From Flavobacterium pectinovorum (GTDB lineage: Bacteria > Bacteroidota > Bacteroidia > Flavobacteriales > Flavobacteriaceae): a stretch of 64,000 nt of DNA. The notes below the pieces were generated by a model that made no database searches, had not been told where the DNA came from, and saw nothing but the letters and a program-made list of their open reading frames with translations. Within the stretch, counting starts at the first letter, position 1, and each line of letters begins with the position of its first letter. A program made the position numbers and the translations under genes. The stretch is from assembly GCF_900142715.1 (NCBI RefSeq), contig NZ_FRBX01000001.1, forward strand, positions 248,001 through 312,000. Reading direction: 5' to 3'. Positions 55,576 to 64,000 of the stretch are shown piece after piece.

Positions 55576-56532
55576 TTATTTATCTTCTTCAACCTGAACA
55601 ACTTCGTATTTATCTTTTCCATCAACTTGTACGGGTTGGTAGTAGGTTTCTCCAAATTTTACATATTTTACATCTCCTATAGTGACTTCTTCACCGCCTT
55701 CGGGCAAGTTATCTACTAAGGTTCCGGCTGTTGGTGCAACAACTTTATAGGTGCTGCCGTCTTTTTCATAATACGTTCCACCGTAATAATAATTATTGAC
55801 GGTTCCGGTATTTACAGTTTGGGCACCACTCGGAATATTATTTACGGTTCCACCAACCGGAGCAGGTACAGCTGTATAACCACCACTTGTCGAGGTATAC
55901 CAAACTCCCTGATCATAATGATATTGTGCGCTTTCAACGCTTACTACAATCGCTGTAACAGCCAAAGTTGCTACAAAAAATCCCCATGGATGCCAAACCG
56001 GACCCCAATAAAATGGTCTGTATGGATGAAAGAAATAAGGATTGTAAGCATGATATCTATAGCCGCCATAAACATAAGGAGGGCGAACATAAGGTCTAGG
56101 ACCGGGTCTTACAACAGTATTACGGTTGTTGCGAACATGTACACTATTGTTTACATTAATATTTACATTGTTTCTGTTCACGGTATTACCACTAATATTG
56201 GTATTTCTGTTACCACTATTATTGATATTGTTTCTGGTTGCTGAGTTTCTGTTGGTAGTTGTATTTCTATTTCCAGCATTTGTGTTTGAAGTATTGGCAG
56301 GTCTCGTAGTTGTATTGGTTGATTTTCTAACACCAGAATTATTAGAGCCTGGCCTTGTTTGCGTTGCAGGTCTTTGAGTTGCAGGTCTTGTTTTTACAGC
56401 TCCACCAGCTCGCTTTGTGCCGCCGTTGCCGCCCACTCGTCGTTGTGCTAAACCATCAATAGAAATTAAGAAAAATGATCCAGCAATACATAGTAGTGCC
56501 GCTTTTTTTAGTGTTTTATTTATACTTTTCAT
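55576..56532 (-). CDS. DUF6515 protein with Asn/Arg-rich stretch
   Basis: A 318-residue exported protein. Residues 1-29 are a signal. Residues about 30-140 are low-complexity Asn, Arg and Thr (NTNAGNRNTTTNRNSATRN) and likely disordered. A hydrophobic segment (FFVATLAVTAIVVSV) near 185 precedes two similar C-terminal beta modules, YTAVPAPVGGTVNNIPSGAQTV...YYYGGTYYEKDG and YKVVAPTAGTLVDNLPEGGEEV...YVKFGETYYQPV. Membrane-attached in the envelope. Function unknown. Confidence 0.75.
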   Translation of the reverse strand: MKSINKTLKKAALLCIAGSFFLISIDGLAQRRVGGNGGTKRAGGAVKTRPATQRPATQTRPGSNNSGVRKSTNTTTRPANTSNTNAGNRNTTTNRNSATRNNINNSGNRNTNISGNTVNRNNVNINVNNSVHVRNNRNTVVRPGPRPYVRPPYVYGGYRYHAYNPYFFHPYRPFYWGPVWHPWGFFVATLAVTAIVVSVESAQYHYDQGVWYTSTSGGYTAVPAPVGGTVNNIPSGAQTVNTGTVNNYYYGGTYYEKDGSTYKVVAPTAGTLVDNLPEGGEEVTIGDVKYVKFGETYYQPVQVDGKDKYEVVQVEEDK

Positions 56533-56662
56533 TTTCAGTGTTTTATGGTGTATTAAAATTATTAAAAAAAATAAGAATAATCGTAAAAATTAAAAATCAT
56601 TTTTAGTTTTTGTTTGTGCTATGTGATTGTAAATAAGTTAAATGCGAATTTTGTTTTGTGAT

Positions 56663-57871
56663 TTATAGCGAAATATCCCATTGTATTCTAAGACGCCAGC
56701 CTGCTTCTAACGGCAGGGTTTTATCCTGAAAACTAAAATAGCTAAACTCTGATGTGAGCTTGTTTTTATGGCCTTTAAAAAACCAATTGAAAGCAATGGT
56801 AGTTTCATCCTGCAAATTTTGTCTAATTGAGTTGTCAGGTCTGTAGGCGGCATGTCTTCCTGCCATTTCCAAATGTTTTGGCCACCATTCAAAAGCATTA
56901 TGAAAAAAATAACCAAGCTGAGCATAATAACCTTTCATCGTAGTGGTTTTGTTATTGTCCAGTTTATCAATAATTTCTTTAGTATGCCATTCGCTTTGCC
57001 ACGAAAATCCACGATACATAAAAGCACTTTCAAAATTCCATTGGTTAACGCGATATTGTCCCGGCGCTCCGTCCTCAAATCCGTCTAAATAACCGCCTCC
57101 GGATTGCGAAAACCTCGTATATGGACTTCGGTTTGTAATGGCAGAAAAAGCAATAATTGGTGTCGGTTTTTCGTGAAATTCTAAATCACTTCCTTCAAAA
57201 TCAAGAAATCTTCCGAGAAAATTCCATTGAGCACGACCAAAGTACATGAGATTGTTATCATCGTTTGAAGTATTTCCTCTTCCGGTTCCTGTTAAAGCTG
57301 CCGCCCAATAGTTAAAATCAGCAATTCCTTTTCCTTTCAGATGCCCATACAATTCAACTCCCATTTGCCTGTCTACCGTAAACGGACGATTGATTAAAGA
57401 CCGGTCTACAGTTTGCTGCTCTCCGCTGCTAATAAAACGTTCCCGGGTAAACTCAACTTTCCATTGTCCTACTTTCAAGCTAAGCCATTTGTATTTTTCG
57501 ACCATGATTCTAAAATCAAGCAAATTCGACTGACTCAATTCATATTCCCAATAATAATTGAGCCAGGGCTCAAAAGCATGACCGCCCACTTTTAACCTCG
57601 CACGATTGATTTTAAAAGTCGTTTGTTTATCCTGACTATAATCGTCATATGTTAACGGATCCTGGTCATTTGGCGTAGAAAACCGAAATTGTAAACGACT
57701 CTGAAGCTGAAAAAGAAATTTATTATCGTTGGTTCGTAATTCAATTCCTTTTTCGCCATATCTAAAATGAATGAGTTTGGTTGTATCTTTTATTTGTTGT
57801 GATAAGCCTGAAATACTCAATAATAACAGAATAACCGACAGATATTTTTTGAAATGGCGTATGATGTACAT
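56663..57871 (-). CDS. OprO/OprP-like outer-membrane porin
   Basis: A 402-residue protein with a signal peptide (1-25) and a beta-barrel that ends ...GWRLRIQWDISL. FLFQLQSRLQFRFSTPND and FKINRARLKVGGHAFEPWLNYYWEYELS near the N-terminus are typical of the phosphate-selective porin family. In Bacteroidetes these often lie near phosphate uptake genes, but no pst or phosphatase gene is adjacent here. Anion selectivity cannot be inferred with confidence. Confidence 0.82.
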   Translation of the reverse strand: MYIIRHFKKYLSVILLLLSISGLSQQIKDTTKLIHFRYGEKGIELRTNDNKFLFQLQSRLQFRFSTPNDQDPLTYDDYSQDKQTTFKINRARLKVGGHAFEPWLNYYWEYELSQSNLLDFRIMVEKYKWLSLKVGQWKVEFTRERFISSGEQQTVDRSLINRPFTVDRQMGVELYGHLKGKGIADFNYWAAALTGTGRGNTSNDDNNLMYFGRAQWNFLGRFLDFEGSDLEFHEKPTPIIAFSAITNRSPYTRFSQSGGGYLDGFEDGAPGQYRVNQWNFESAFMYRGFSWQSEWHTKEIIDKLDNNKTTTMKGYYAQLGYFFHNAFEWWPKHLEMAGRHAAYRPDNSIRQNLQDETTIAFNWFFKGHKNKLTSEFSYFSFQDKTLPLEAGWRLRIQWDISL

Positions 57872-58226
57872 AAACTTAATGGAGTTTTACATTCTTAATC
57901 TATTTTGTATAACTTCGAATATCGCAAACAAGATCTTTCTTAATATCAAATAAGTCCTTCAAAATTAAGTATTAAAACTTCCAAAAAGTTGGCTCAAAGT
58001 CGCTACATTGTTTCATTTTATAACTTGCAACGTTAAATATTGATTTTTGGTTTCTTTAAAAAGTATCACGATTTTTAGCCGTCAAAACTTATAATTAATT
58101 GATTATAATGTTATTGTGTTTTTATAAGTTGGTTTTTAATCTCTTATTTATTTGTTTTTGTAAAAAAGAGCCATTTTCAAGTATTATAATTAAATTTGCA
58201 ACCGAAAAAACAACAACACAACTCTT
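57872..58226. other. Intergenic gap upstream of pyrD
   Basis: 355 bp of AT-rich sequence between divergent genes. Only the pyrD promoter box (TAAATTTG, 58191-58198) and the ATTAATTGATTATAAT-type AT stretches near 58095 are visible; no ORF or hairpin of note. Confidence 0.5.
58191..58198 (+). promoter_or_regulatory. -7 box of pyrD
   Basis: TAAATTTG, 28 bp upstream of the ATG. Confidence 0.55.
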
Positions 58227-59261
58227 ATGTATAAATTGATAATTCGCCCAATACTTTTTTGGTTTGATCCGGAAGAAGTACACTATTTTACTTTTTCATT
58301 TGTTAAATTCATTTCAAAAATCCCAGGAGTTTCATCAATTATAAAATCAATTTACGAAGTAAAAGACGTCCGTTTAGAGCGTGAAGTTTTCGGAATTAAA
58401 TTCAAGAATCCGGTTGGACTTGCGGCAGGATTTGATAAAGATGCAAAGTTGTATAAAGAACTTTCAGACTTTGGTTTTGGGTTTATCGAAATAGGAACTG
58501 TAACGCCGGTTGGTCAGGAAGGAAATCCTAAAAAACGTTTGTTTCGATTAAAAGAAGATCAGGCAATTATTAACCGAATGGGATTTAATAATGGCGGAGT
58601 TCTTGAAGCTGTTGAGCGTTTAAAAAAGAATTCAAATGTTTTAATTGGTGGAAATATTGGAAAAAATAAAGTAACGCCAAACGAAAATGCCGTTGACGAT
58701 TATATCATTTGCTTTGATGCATTATTTGATCATGTCGATTATTTTGTGGTAAATGTGAGTTCGCCAAACACACCAAATTTAAGAGCTTTACAAGATAAAG
58801 AACCTTTGACAGCCTTATTACAAACTTTACAGAACAGAAATGTAGAAAAGCAAAAAACGAGCACTCAAAAAATAAAACCAATACTTTTAAAAATTGCACC
58901 GGACTTAACAGACGAGCAATTATTAGATATTATTGATATTTTAAAAACTACTCAAATTGCAGGTGTAATCGCTACAAATACTACTATTTCCAGAGACGGG
59001 TTACAATCTCAAAATCAATCTGAAATGGGCGGATTATCAGGAAAACCGCTAACGCAACGTTCTACTGAAGTGATTCGTTTTCTTTCTGAGAAAAGCAATA
59101 AAGCATTCCCGATTATTGGAGTAGGAGGAATACATTCTGCAGATGATGCTATCGAAAAATTGAATGCCGGAGCGAGTTTAGTGCAATTATACACCGGATT
59201 TATTTATGAAGGCCCGGCGTTGATAAAAGCAATAAATAAAAAAGTTTTAAAGCAATTGTAA
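58227..59261 (+). CDS. pyrD: Dihydroorotate dehydrogenase (quinone)
   Basis: A 344-residue class 2 enzyme with an N-terminal membrane-associating helix ([22 protein letters not shown]). The FMN barrel has [49 protein letters not shown] with the catalytic Ser region, and [33 protein letters not shown]. It oxidises dihydroorotate to orotate, passing electrons to quinone. Its 3' end overlaps the DUF3307 gene on the other strand by 15 bp. Confidence 0.96.
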   Translation: MYKLIIRPILFWFDPEEVHYFTFSFVKFISKIPGVSSIIKSIYEVKDVRLEREVFGIKFKNPVGLAAGFDKDAKLYKELSDFGFGFIEIGTVTPVGQEGNPKKRLFRLKEDQAIINRMGFNNGGVLEAVERLKKNSNVLIGGNIGKNKVTPNENAVDDYIICFDALFDHVDYFVVNVSSPNTPNLRALQDKEPLTALLQTLQNRNVEKQKTSTQKIKPILLKIAPDLTDEQLLDIIDILKTTQIAGVIATNTTISRDGLQSQNQSEMGGLSGKPLTQRSTEVIRFLSEKSNKAFPIIGVGGIHSADDAIEKLNAGASLVQLYTGFIYEGPALIKAINKKVLKQL

Positions 59262-59963
59262 TAACAAGGCCTGGACAATAAGTCCGACAGTTATAGCGAC
59301 ACCAAAACTTATTAAGGTACCAATTAAAACATATTCGGTAAGTTTTCTGTCTTTGGCTTCTTTTAGATCTCCAAACCTAAAAATAGATTTAGCGGCCAAT
59401 AAAAAGCCAATTGCTTCAAAATGTCCGGTTAATATAAAGCAAAATACAAATAAGCGTTCTAATATGCCAATGTAATTTCCTGCATTGGCTAGTGAATTAT
59501 CCTGATTACTATCTTGACTTTCCGGACTCCAGATAGAAATAATGGTTTTAATAAAAATAGAAGTTGGTTTTGTAATAAATAAAAATCCAGTTATTAAAAT
59601 CCAGAATTGATTATCAAACCAAATAAAATTGATGGTTTTGTTTTGATAGAGTAATACGATCGCAATTAAAACTAAAATATGTGCAATTTGATCTGCAATA
59701 AACCAAGTGCGTTTTGTTTTATTTTGTTGAAAATTGAGTTTGATTAAATCAATGATTCCGTGCGAAATTGCGATTAAAATAGCATAAGGAATAAAAGCAA
59801 TCTCCCATACTAAAATCGCTGCCAGAATACCGTGTAAAAGAATATGAAAATATAAATAAATACTCTTATGTTTTTTAGTTTCTTTATCTGCAACCCACGA
59901 ATTTGGCTGCCATATAAAATCGCCTAATAAATGTGCTAAAAGTAGTTTTATAAATAAAATCAT
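59247..59963 (-). CDS. DUF3307 membrane protein
   Basis: A 238-residue protein with about six membrane segments. It opens [34 protein letters not shown], the DUF3307 signature (LLAHLLGDF-x-Q), followed by [10 protein letters not shown] with conserved histidines. It overlaps satD by 4 bp and must be translated with it. Its 3' end overlaps pyrD by 15 bp on the opposite strand. No biochemical function is known to me; the conserved His/Asp suggest a metal or quinone-binding membrane enzyme (inference). Confidence 0.8.
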   Translation of the reverse strand: MILFIKLLLAHLLGDFIWQPNSWVADKETKKHKSIYLYFHILLHGILAAILVWEIAFIPYAILIAISHGIIDLIKLNFQQNKTKRTWFIADQIAHILVLIAIVLLYQNKTINFIWFDNQFWILITGFLFITKPTSIFIKTIISIWSPESQDSNQDNSLANAGNYIGILERLFVFCFILTGHFEAIGFLLAAKSIFRFGDLKEAKDRKLTEYVLIGTLISFGVAITVGLIVQALLLQLL

Positions 59964-60571
59964 GACTTGAGTTCTTTTATTTGTGTTCTAAAATATCGAT
60001 CTAAATTCATAACCAAATCAAACTGAGCACGTTTTTGTCTTCGGCTTACAGCGGCTTGATTAATGCCTAATTTTTGTCCCAGTTCTTCTTGCGACAAGTT
60101 TGGGTTTTCTATTGCAACGGTAACAAATTGAGCCGGTTGTACAAGCCAAGTATCCATAAAAGTTAATGCCAGACGAAGCATTAAATTTATTTTTTCATCA
60201 AAAACAATATCTTCGGTTCTAAGAGCTAAAGTCACCTTTTGTTTTTTTAAAGTTTCAAAAAGTTCTCCTGAATTTATAAAGGCAGTTCCATTACTTTCGG
60301 ATATTTTTTCGGCATTATGTGTTTTATCTCCAAAACCAATACTCATTCTCGCATCAGATTTTATGGCTCTTAAATGTGCTTTTATTAAAATAGCTGTCAA
60401 TAAAGCTTCTTCAGGATTTTTGACTTCTACCTGAAATTCATCTCCTCTGTAAATCTCCCATTGAGCAGGCATTTCGCCAAACCGCGACAGGATTTTTTTT
60501 AAATCCTCTACCCAATGTTTAGATTTTTGCTGTCTTGAACCAATTATGTCTCCTGTAATTACGCTTGTCAT
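59960..60571 (-). CDS. satD: SatD-family protein with C-terminal HTH
   Basis: A 203-residue protein from the ATG at 60571 (a TTG two codons upstream is in frame but less likely). The N-terminal SatD-like part has SVITGDIIGSRQ and QWEIYRGDEFQVEV. The C-terminal part has a clear helix-turn-helix, NLSQEELGQKLGINQAAVSRRQKRAQ, so DNA binding is likely. It overlaps the DUF3307 membrane gene by 4 bp; the two are a recurring pair. Three phased inverted repeats lie just upstream, and the first covers its -7 box, so autoregulation is the simplest model. Confidence 0.78.
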   Translation of the reverse strand: MTSVITGDIIGSRQQKSKHWVEDLKKILSRFGEMPAQWEIYRGDEFQVEVKNPEEALLTAILIKAHLRAIKSDARMSIGFGDKTHNAEKISESNGTAFINSGELFETLKKQKVTLALRTEDIVFDEKINLMLRLALTFMDTWLVQPAQFVTVAIENPNLSQEELGQKLGINQAAVSRRQKRAQFDLVMNLDRYFRTQIKELKS

Positions 60572-60604
60572 ATTCAAATATAATTAAAAATTAATTAACT
60601 TATG

Positions 60605-60680
60605 TATTACAAATATACGTAATAATTATAAGTATTACGTTTTTTGGTAATATTATTTATAATTACAATATTGTGTAATT
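60605..60680. promoter_or_regulatory. Triple operator upstream of satD
   Basis: Three 20-bp boxes with the core ATTAC-N8-GTAAT at 60605-60624, 60633-60652 and 60661-60680. The first two are TATTAC-N8-GTAATA, the third AATTAC-N8-GTAATT. Start-to-start distances are exactly 28 and 28. The spacers (AAATATAC, GTTTTTTG, AATATTGT) are unrelated, so symmetry is kept only in the half-sites. A further GTAATTAC lies in the satD coding start at 60555-60562. Confidence 0.7.
60610..60617 (-). promoter_or_regulatory. -7 box of satD inside operator 1
   Basis: Minus-strand TATATTTG overlaps the first box; the start point would be near 60603, giving a 32-nt leader. A second TATATTTG at 60575-60582 is too close to the ATG. 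Confidence 0.45.
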
Positions 60681-60863
60681 ATTTAAAGGCACTCAATATA
60701 GATTTTAGAAAAACTCAAATGAAATGCCTTTTTTAAAGTATGACAAATGTATGTTTCTATGTGTCTAGTTTAGGTTTTTACGATTGCATTCAATGCTTAA
60801 GAAAATTATAACTTTTATTTCTTTAAAAAAGAAACTAACTTAGCCTTCACAAAAGAATAAACT

Positions 60864-61730
60864 TTGAATAAAGAAATCAAAATTATCGAATGTCCACGCG
60901 ATGCCATGCAGGGTATCAAAACCTTTATTCCTACCAAGAATAAGGTTTCATACATACAAGCTTTGCTTAGAGTGGGTTTTGATACCATTGATTTTGGAAG
61001 TTTTGTTTCTCCAAAAGCGATTCCGCAAATGCAGGATACAGCCGAAGTTTTGGCACAACTCGACTTGTCACAAACTACAAGTAAACTGCTGGCTATTATT
61101 GCCAATACACAAGGTGCTGCAATGGCTTCAGAGCATGAACCTATTCAATATTTAGGTTTTCCTTTTTCTATATCCGAGAATTTCCAGATGCGAAACACAC
61201 ATAAAACCATCGCAGAATCTTTGGTTACATTGGAAGAAATTCTGGAAATTGCTGATAAAAAAAATAAAGAAGTGGTAACGTACCTTTCAATGGGTTTTGG
61301 AAATCCGTATGGAGATCCGTGGAATGTTGAAATCGTAGGGGAGTGGACAGAAAAACTGTCGACAATGGGTGTAAAAATCCTGTCACTTTCTGATACCGTT
61401 GGAAGTTCAACGCCAGAAGTAATCACATATCTTTTTTCGAATTTAATTCCGAAATATCCTCAAATTGAATTTGGTGCGCATTTACATACAACTCCAGATA
61501 GCTGGTTCGAAAAAATAGAAGCAGCTTCAAAAGCCGGCTGTACTCGTTTTGATGGCGCAATTCAGGGCTTTGGAGGCTGCCCAATGGCTACAGATAAATT
61601 AACGGGGAATATGCCTACCGAAAAGTTAATTTCCTATTTTACTTCAAATAAAAAAACAACAGGACTAAATTCTTTAAGTTTTGAAAGTGCCTATAATGAA
61701 GCTTCAAAACTGTTTGGACAATTTCATTAG
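60864..61730 (+). CDS. Hydroxymethylglutaryl-CoA lyase
   Basis: A 288-residue enzyme of the HMGL-like barrel family. ECPRDAMQGI carries the catalytic Arg-Asp, HLHTTPDSWFEKI the metal-binding His-x-His, and GFGGCPMATDKLTGNMPTE the glycine-rich loop with the catalytic Cys. It cleaves HMG-CoA to acetoacetate and acetyl-CoA, the last step of leucine catabolism. The only start compatible with a full N-terminus is TTG at 60864; the first in-frame ATG (60903) lies after the catalytic motif. Confidence 0.88.
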   Translation: MNKEIKIIECPRDAMQGIKTFIPTKNKVSYIQALLRVGFDTIDFGSFVSPKAIPQMQDTAEVLAQLDLSQTTSKLLAIIANTQGAAMASEHEPIQYLGFPFSISENFQMRNTHKTIAESLVTLEEILEIADKKNKEVVTYLSMGFGNPYGDPWNVEIVGEWTEKLSTMGVKILSLSDTVGSSTPEVITYLFSNLIPKYPQIEFGAHLHTTPDSWFEKIEAASKAGCTRFDGAIQGFGGCPMATDKLTGNMPTEKLISYFTSNKKTTGLNSLSFESAYNEASKLFGQFH

Positions 61731-61812
61731 AAAAAAAGTAGTATATTTATTACTCAATTTATAATAAGTTACATCAAATCTACGTTGTTTCTTATTATTT
61801 AATCTACTTTTT

Positions 61813-62370
61813 ATGGAAATACCACACTCAATCAGAAGAATTCATAAATTCTTAGGCTTGGCATTTTTATTCTCTTCATGCGCAAGCGATTTAGATATTG
61901 ATCAGTTCAATAATATCAAACTCGAACCTGTTTTTGTAGCTAACCTGGCATTTTTTGATGTTCCTGCAAATAAATTCATAGACGATGGAAATGCACATCA
62001 AATTGCAGTCGATGTTCAGCCTTTTAAAATTTTTAAACAAAACTTTTTTAAAGATAATCTGGTTAAGGCAGAACTCAATTTCGAAATAGAAAATACTATA
62101 AACAGATCTTTTAGTCTTGATTTTGTGCTTTATGATAAAAATGATCAAATCGTTGAAACCATAACTTTTGAAGTTCCGGCATACACAGGAAGTCCTAATG
62201 TTATAAAATTTCCAACAGAAGTTTTTGAACAAGAAAGATTGGAACTTTTAAAAAAAACAGTTGAAATTGGTTTTACTGTTAGAATAGGTGCAGGTCCAGC
62301 CTTAAATGAAAACAGTCTAGGTAATTTGAAATTACGATCGAGCGCAACCGCATATATGGAAATCGAATGA
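61813..62370 (+). CDS. Lipoprotein paired with DUF5723 protein
   Basis: A 185-residue protein with a lipoprotein-like N-terminus (MEIPHSIRRIHKFLGLAFLFSSC, C23). The mature part is a mostly beta sequence (VDVQPFKIFKQNFFKDNLVKAELNFEIENT) with no recognised domain. It overlaps the next gene by 4 bp (ATGA), so the products are made together and probably meet in the outer membrane. Function unknown. Confidence 0.65.
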   Translation: MEIPHSIRRIHKFLGLAFLFSSCASDLDIDQFNNIKLEPVFVANLAFFDVPANKFIDDGNAHQIAVDVQPFKIFKQNFFKDNLVKAELNFEIENTINRSFSLDFVLYDKNDQIVETITFEVPAYTGSPNVIKFPTEVFEQERLELLKKTVEIGFTVRIGAGPALNENSLGNLKLRSSATAYMEIE

Positions 62371-63761
62371 GAAAAGCATATCTGATAATACTGGTTGTTT
62401 TCCAGTTTGGTTTTGCGCAAAACAAAGCGTTATTATATAATTTTACTTCAATTCCACAAGCTTCACTAGTTAATCCGGGTGCCGATGTTTCGTATAAATA
62501 TTATTTTGGAATTCCATTATTATCCGGAGTTTCAGCTAATGTAGGTTCGAAAAGCTTCTCTGCGTATGATTTATTTGCTAATGACGGAGTTGATTTTACC
62601 GAAAAAGTCCGAAACATTATAAACAAATCATCAGCCAATGATAAAACCCATGTTAACGAGCAACTCGAAGTGTTTTCAGGAGGTTTTAGGGTTGGAGGAG
62701 AAGATAGCCAGTCGTATGTGTCGTTTGGAGTTTATCAGGAATTTGATTTTTTGATGTATGTGCCCAAAGATTTAGCAATATTGGCATTAGATGGAAATCG
62801 GGATCACATGGGCAAATCCTTTAATCTTGCTGATTTAAATGTTAGAGCCGAAGCGCTTTCGGTGCTTCACGTTGGTTTTCATAAAAAAATAAGTGAAAAA
62901 TTAGTGTTGGGTGGCCGCGCCAAACTTTATTCGAGTGGCGCCAATGCAACATCAACAAATAATTCGGGATTTATCTATACAGACGAAATTGAAGGCACAC
63001 GTAATATTTATACTCAGGTAATTTCTTCAAATTTAGAACTTAAAACTTCTGGTATTGCCACTTTTACAAAAGATGAATACAGAGGAAGTGAGACCGAAGA
63101 TATTATACATAACAGTTTTTTTAACGGAAGTTTAGGTTTAGGGGTAGATGCCGGAGTTACCTATTATTTTAAGGATAATCTTCAGTTTACAGCAAGTGTT
63201 ATAGATTTGGGTTTTGTGAGGCAATCTAAGGATATAGAAACACGAACCTATAAAGGAAGTTATACTTATAATGGAGTAAATCCTAATTTTGATGATATAG
63301 ATGGACCAAGAAATGTTTTAGGAGAATTTGATAAAGCTATTCCGAGAGATACACTCTATAACAAATACACAACCTGGAGGCCAACAAAATTCTATTCTTC
63401 TCTTCAATATTCGTTTGGAGAATCAAGATATGGTGAAGAATGTGATTGCAGAGCTAAAAGTAAGCGAGGATATGCAAATTCTATCGGAGGTCAGTTGTTT
63501 ATAATGAGTATGCCCAAAAAACCTTTTACAGCTTTTACTGCTTTTTATAAACGCAGTATTTTCGAAAAATTAGATTTTAAAGCTACTTATACTTTTGATA
63601 CTTTTTCGAATACAAATTTGGGATTAGGACTTTCCGGAACAATTGGAAAATTCAATATTTATGCACTGGTCGATAATGTTTTTGAATATAAAGATGTCAC
63701 CAAAGCCAATAGTATAGCGTTTCAATTTGGTTTAAATTTTATTTTTCCAGATTCAGATTAA
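62367..63761 (+). CDS. DUF5723 outer-membrane beta-barrel-like protein
   Basis: A 464-residue protein with a signal peptide (MRKAYLIILVVFQFGFAQ). The N-terminus LLYNFTSIPQASLVNPGADVSYKYYFGIPLLSGVSANVGSKSF is typical of DUF5723, and repeated amphipathic strands suggest a barrel. It contains one Cys pair (GEECDCRAKS). It is coupled to the lipoprotein gene by a 4-bp overlap. Members occur widely in Bacteroidetes, role not established. Confidence 0.78.
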   Translation: MRKAYLIILVVFQFGFAQNKALLYNFTSIPQASLVNPGADVSYKYYFGIPLLSGVSANVGSKSFSAYDLFANDGVDFTEKVRNIINKSSANDKTHVNEQLEVFSGGFRVGGEDSQSYVSFGVYQEFDFLMYVPKDLAILALDGNRDHMGKSFNLADLNVRAEALSVLHVGFHKKISEKLVLGGRAKLYSSGANATSTNNSGFIYTDEIEGTRNIYTQVISSNLELKTSGIATFTKDEYRGSETEDIIHNSFFNGSLGLGVDAGVTYYFKDNLQFTASVIDLGFVRQSKDIETRTYKGSYTYNGVNPNFDDIDGPRNVLGEFDKAIPRDTLYNKYTTWRPTKFYSSLQYSFGESRYGEECDCRAKSKRGYANSIGGQLFIMSMPKKPFTAFTAFYKRSIFEKLDFKATYTFDTFSNTNLGLGLSGTIGKFNIYALVDNVFEYKDVTKANSIAFQFGLNFIFPDSD

Positions 63762-63782
63762 TTTTATAAAATTCCAATACAT

Positions 63783-63852
63783 AAATTCCAAATTCCAATT
63801 TTGTTGCTCTATTTGAAAATATGCAGCAACAAAATTGGAATTTGGAATTTTT
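63783..63852 (+). terminator. 26-bp hairpin after the DUF5723 gene
   Basis: Arms 63783-63808 and 63825-63850 are perfect inverted copies (AAATTCCAAATTCCAATTTTG...), 16-nt loop, then TT-rich sequence. It is also a member of the TTGGAATTTGGAATT repeat family. Confidence 0.65.
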
Positions 63853-63942
63853 TATTTGGATTTTGAAGATTACGAATGTAGTACCTTTCTTATAGAGATA
63901 AAATTAAGAAAAACTTAGTATTCAAGTTTCCAATTTATTCAC

Positions 63943-63950
63943 TATATTTG
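63943..63950 (+). promoter_or_regulatory. -7 box of the edge gene
   Basis: TATATTTG, 26 bp before the ATG at 63977. Confidence 0.5.
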
Positions 63951-63976
63951 CACGCAATTCAACTACAAATTGCACC

Positions 63977-64000
63977 ATGATAGCACACAACTCCAAGATT
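63977..64000 (+). CDS. Partial CDS, perhaps IMP dehydrogenase
   Basis: Only eight codons are inside the window (MIAHNSKI), preceded by a good -7 box. From memory, flavobacterial IMP dehydrogenase (guaB) starts with a very similar peptide, which is the basis for the guess. The remaining sequence is outside the window, so this is weak. Confidence 0.35.

Noticed and set aside
55819-56377. Two plus-strand frames opposite the Asn/Arg-rich DUF6515 gene
   Set aside because: Ile/Val/Leu-rich strings are the mirror of low-complexity Asn codons.
60575-60582. TATATTTG directly upstream of the satD ATG as its promoter
   Set aside because: Transcription would start inside the coding region; the box at 60610-60617 gives a sensible leader.

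Overview
The window is chromosomal DNA of a member of the Flavobacteriaceae, most likely Flavobacterium. The evidence is AT-rich intergenic DNA, TAnnTTTG promoter boxes of the Bacteroidetes type in front of many genes, a type IX secretion C-terminal domain on a GH30 enzyme, a TonB receptor with a DUF4249 lipoprotein partner, many families typical of the phylum (DUF3276/PUR, DUF5723, DUF6515, DUF5694), and palindromic intergenic repeats of flavobacterial style. I see no rRNA, tRNA, CRISPR array, phage or insertion-sequence transposase. Most of the window is ordinary core and peripheral genome.

Layout. 1-3264: short secreted proteins of unknown function, a structured intergenic element and a PAP2-type phosphatase. 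4033-5835: a secreted GH30 glycosidase. 6004-15229: amino-acid and central metabolism (lysA, gltB-gltD, sucC). 15290-18654: two copies of a composite inverted-repeat element flanking a DUF5694 gene and a LytS/LytTR two-component pair. 18655-27098: housekeeping and small enzymes (DUF1456, dipeptide epimerase, TerB-like, uvrB, a hydrolase, an orphan antitoxin-like gene, a small structured RNA, rlmF, thiamine pyrophosphokinase, DinB and GyrI-like proteins). 27101-30344: TonB receptor and DUF4249. 30478-34227: icd, rplS, trmD. 34440-38478: archaemetzincin lipoprotein, FMN reductase, sugar isomerase-like protein, cupin and MFS transporter, all on the plus strand. 38539-43665: fused cyclophilin-FKBP, cytochrome c-like lipoprotein, Rnk/GreA-like factor, a probable tiny gene, redoxin, hydrolases and CsaA. 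43687-49091: a GH3/esterase operon, a PUR-domain protein and an ABC exporter. 49295-54110: leucine dehydrogenase, nusB, yajC, a YdeI-like protein and pepT. 54339-57871: an FGE-like lipoprotein or membrane protein, DUF6515 and a porin. 58227-63761: pyrD, DUF3307-SatD, HMG-CoA lyase, and a lipoprotein plus DUF5723 pair. The right edge holds the first codons of what may be guaB.

How genes work together. gltB and gltD form glutamate synthase. TonB receptor, DUF4249, GyrI-like and DinB genes are packed like one operon. The GH3 glucosidase and the esterase are 10 bp apart and look like a carbohydrate-degradation pair. LytS and LytTR form a signalling pair. SatD (with a C-terminal HTH) overlaps a DUF3307 membrane gene by 4 bp.

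Best candidates for something new: (1) three 20-bp inverted repeats (ATTAC-N8-GTAAT core) at an exact 28-bp pitch directly upstream of satD, the first covering a -7 box; (2) a small RNA gene at about 24076-24197 with its own promoter and terminator, possibly a 6S-Flavo type RNA; (3) a promoter, 34-codon ORF and terminator unit near 40.6 kb; (4) two copies, 3 kb apart, of a roughly 270-290 bp element with TTAACCGC terminal inverted repeats and an internal REP-like core; (5) an out-of-frame upstream ORF overlapping the GTG start of nusB. All family names come from reading motifs by eye; no searches were run.
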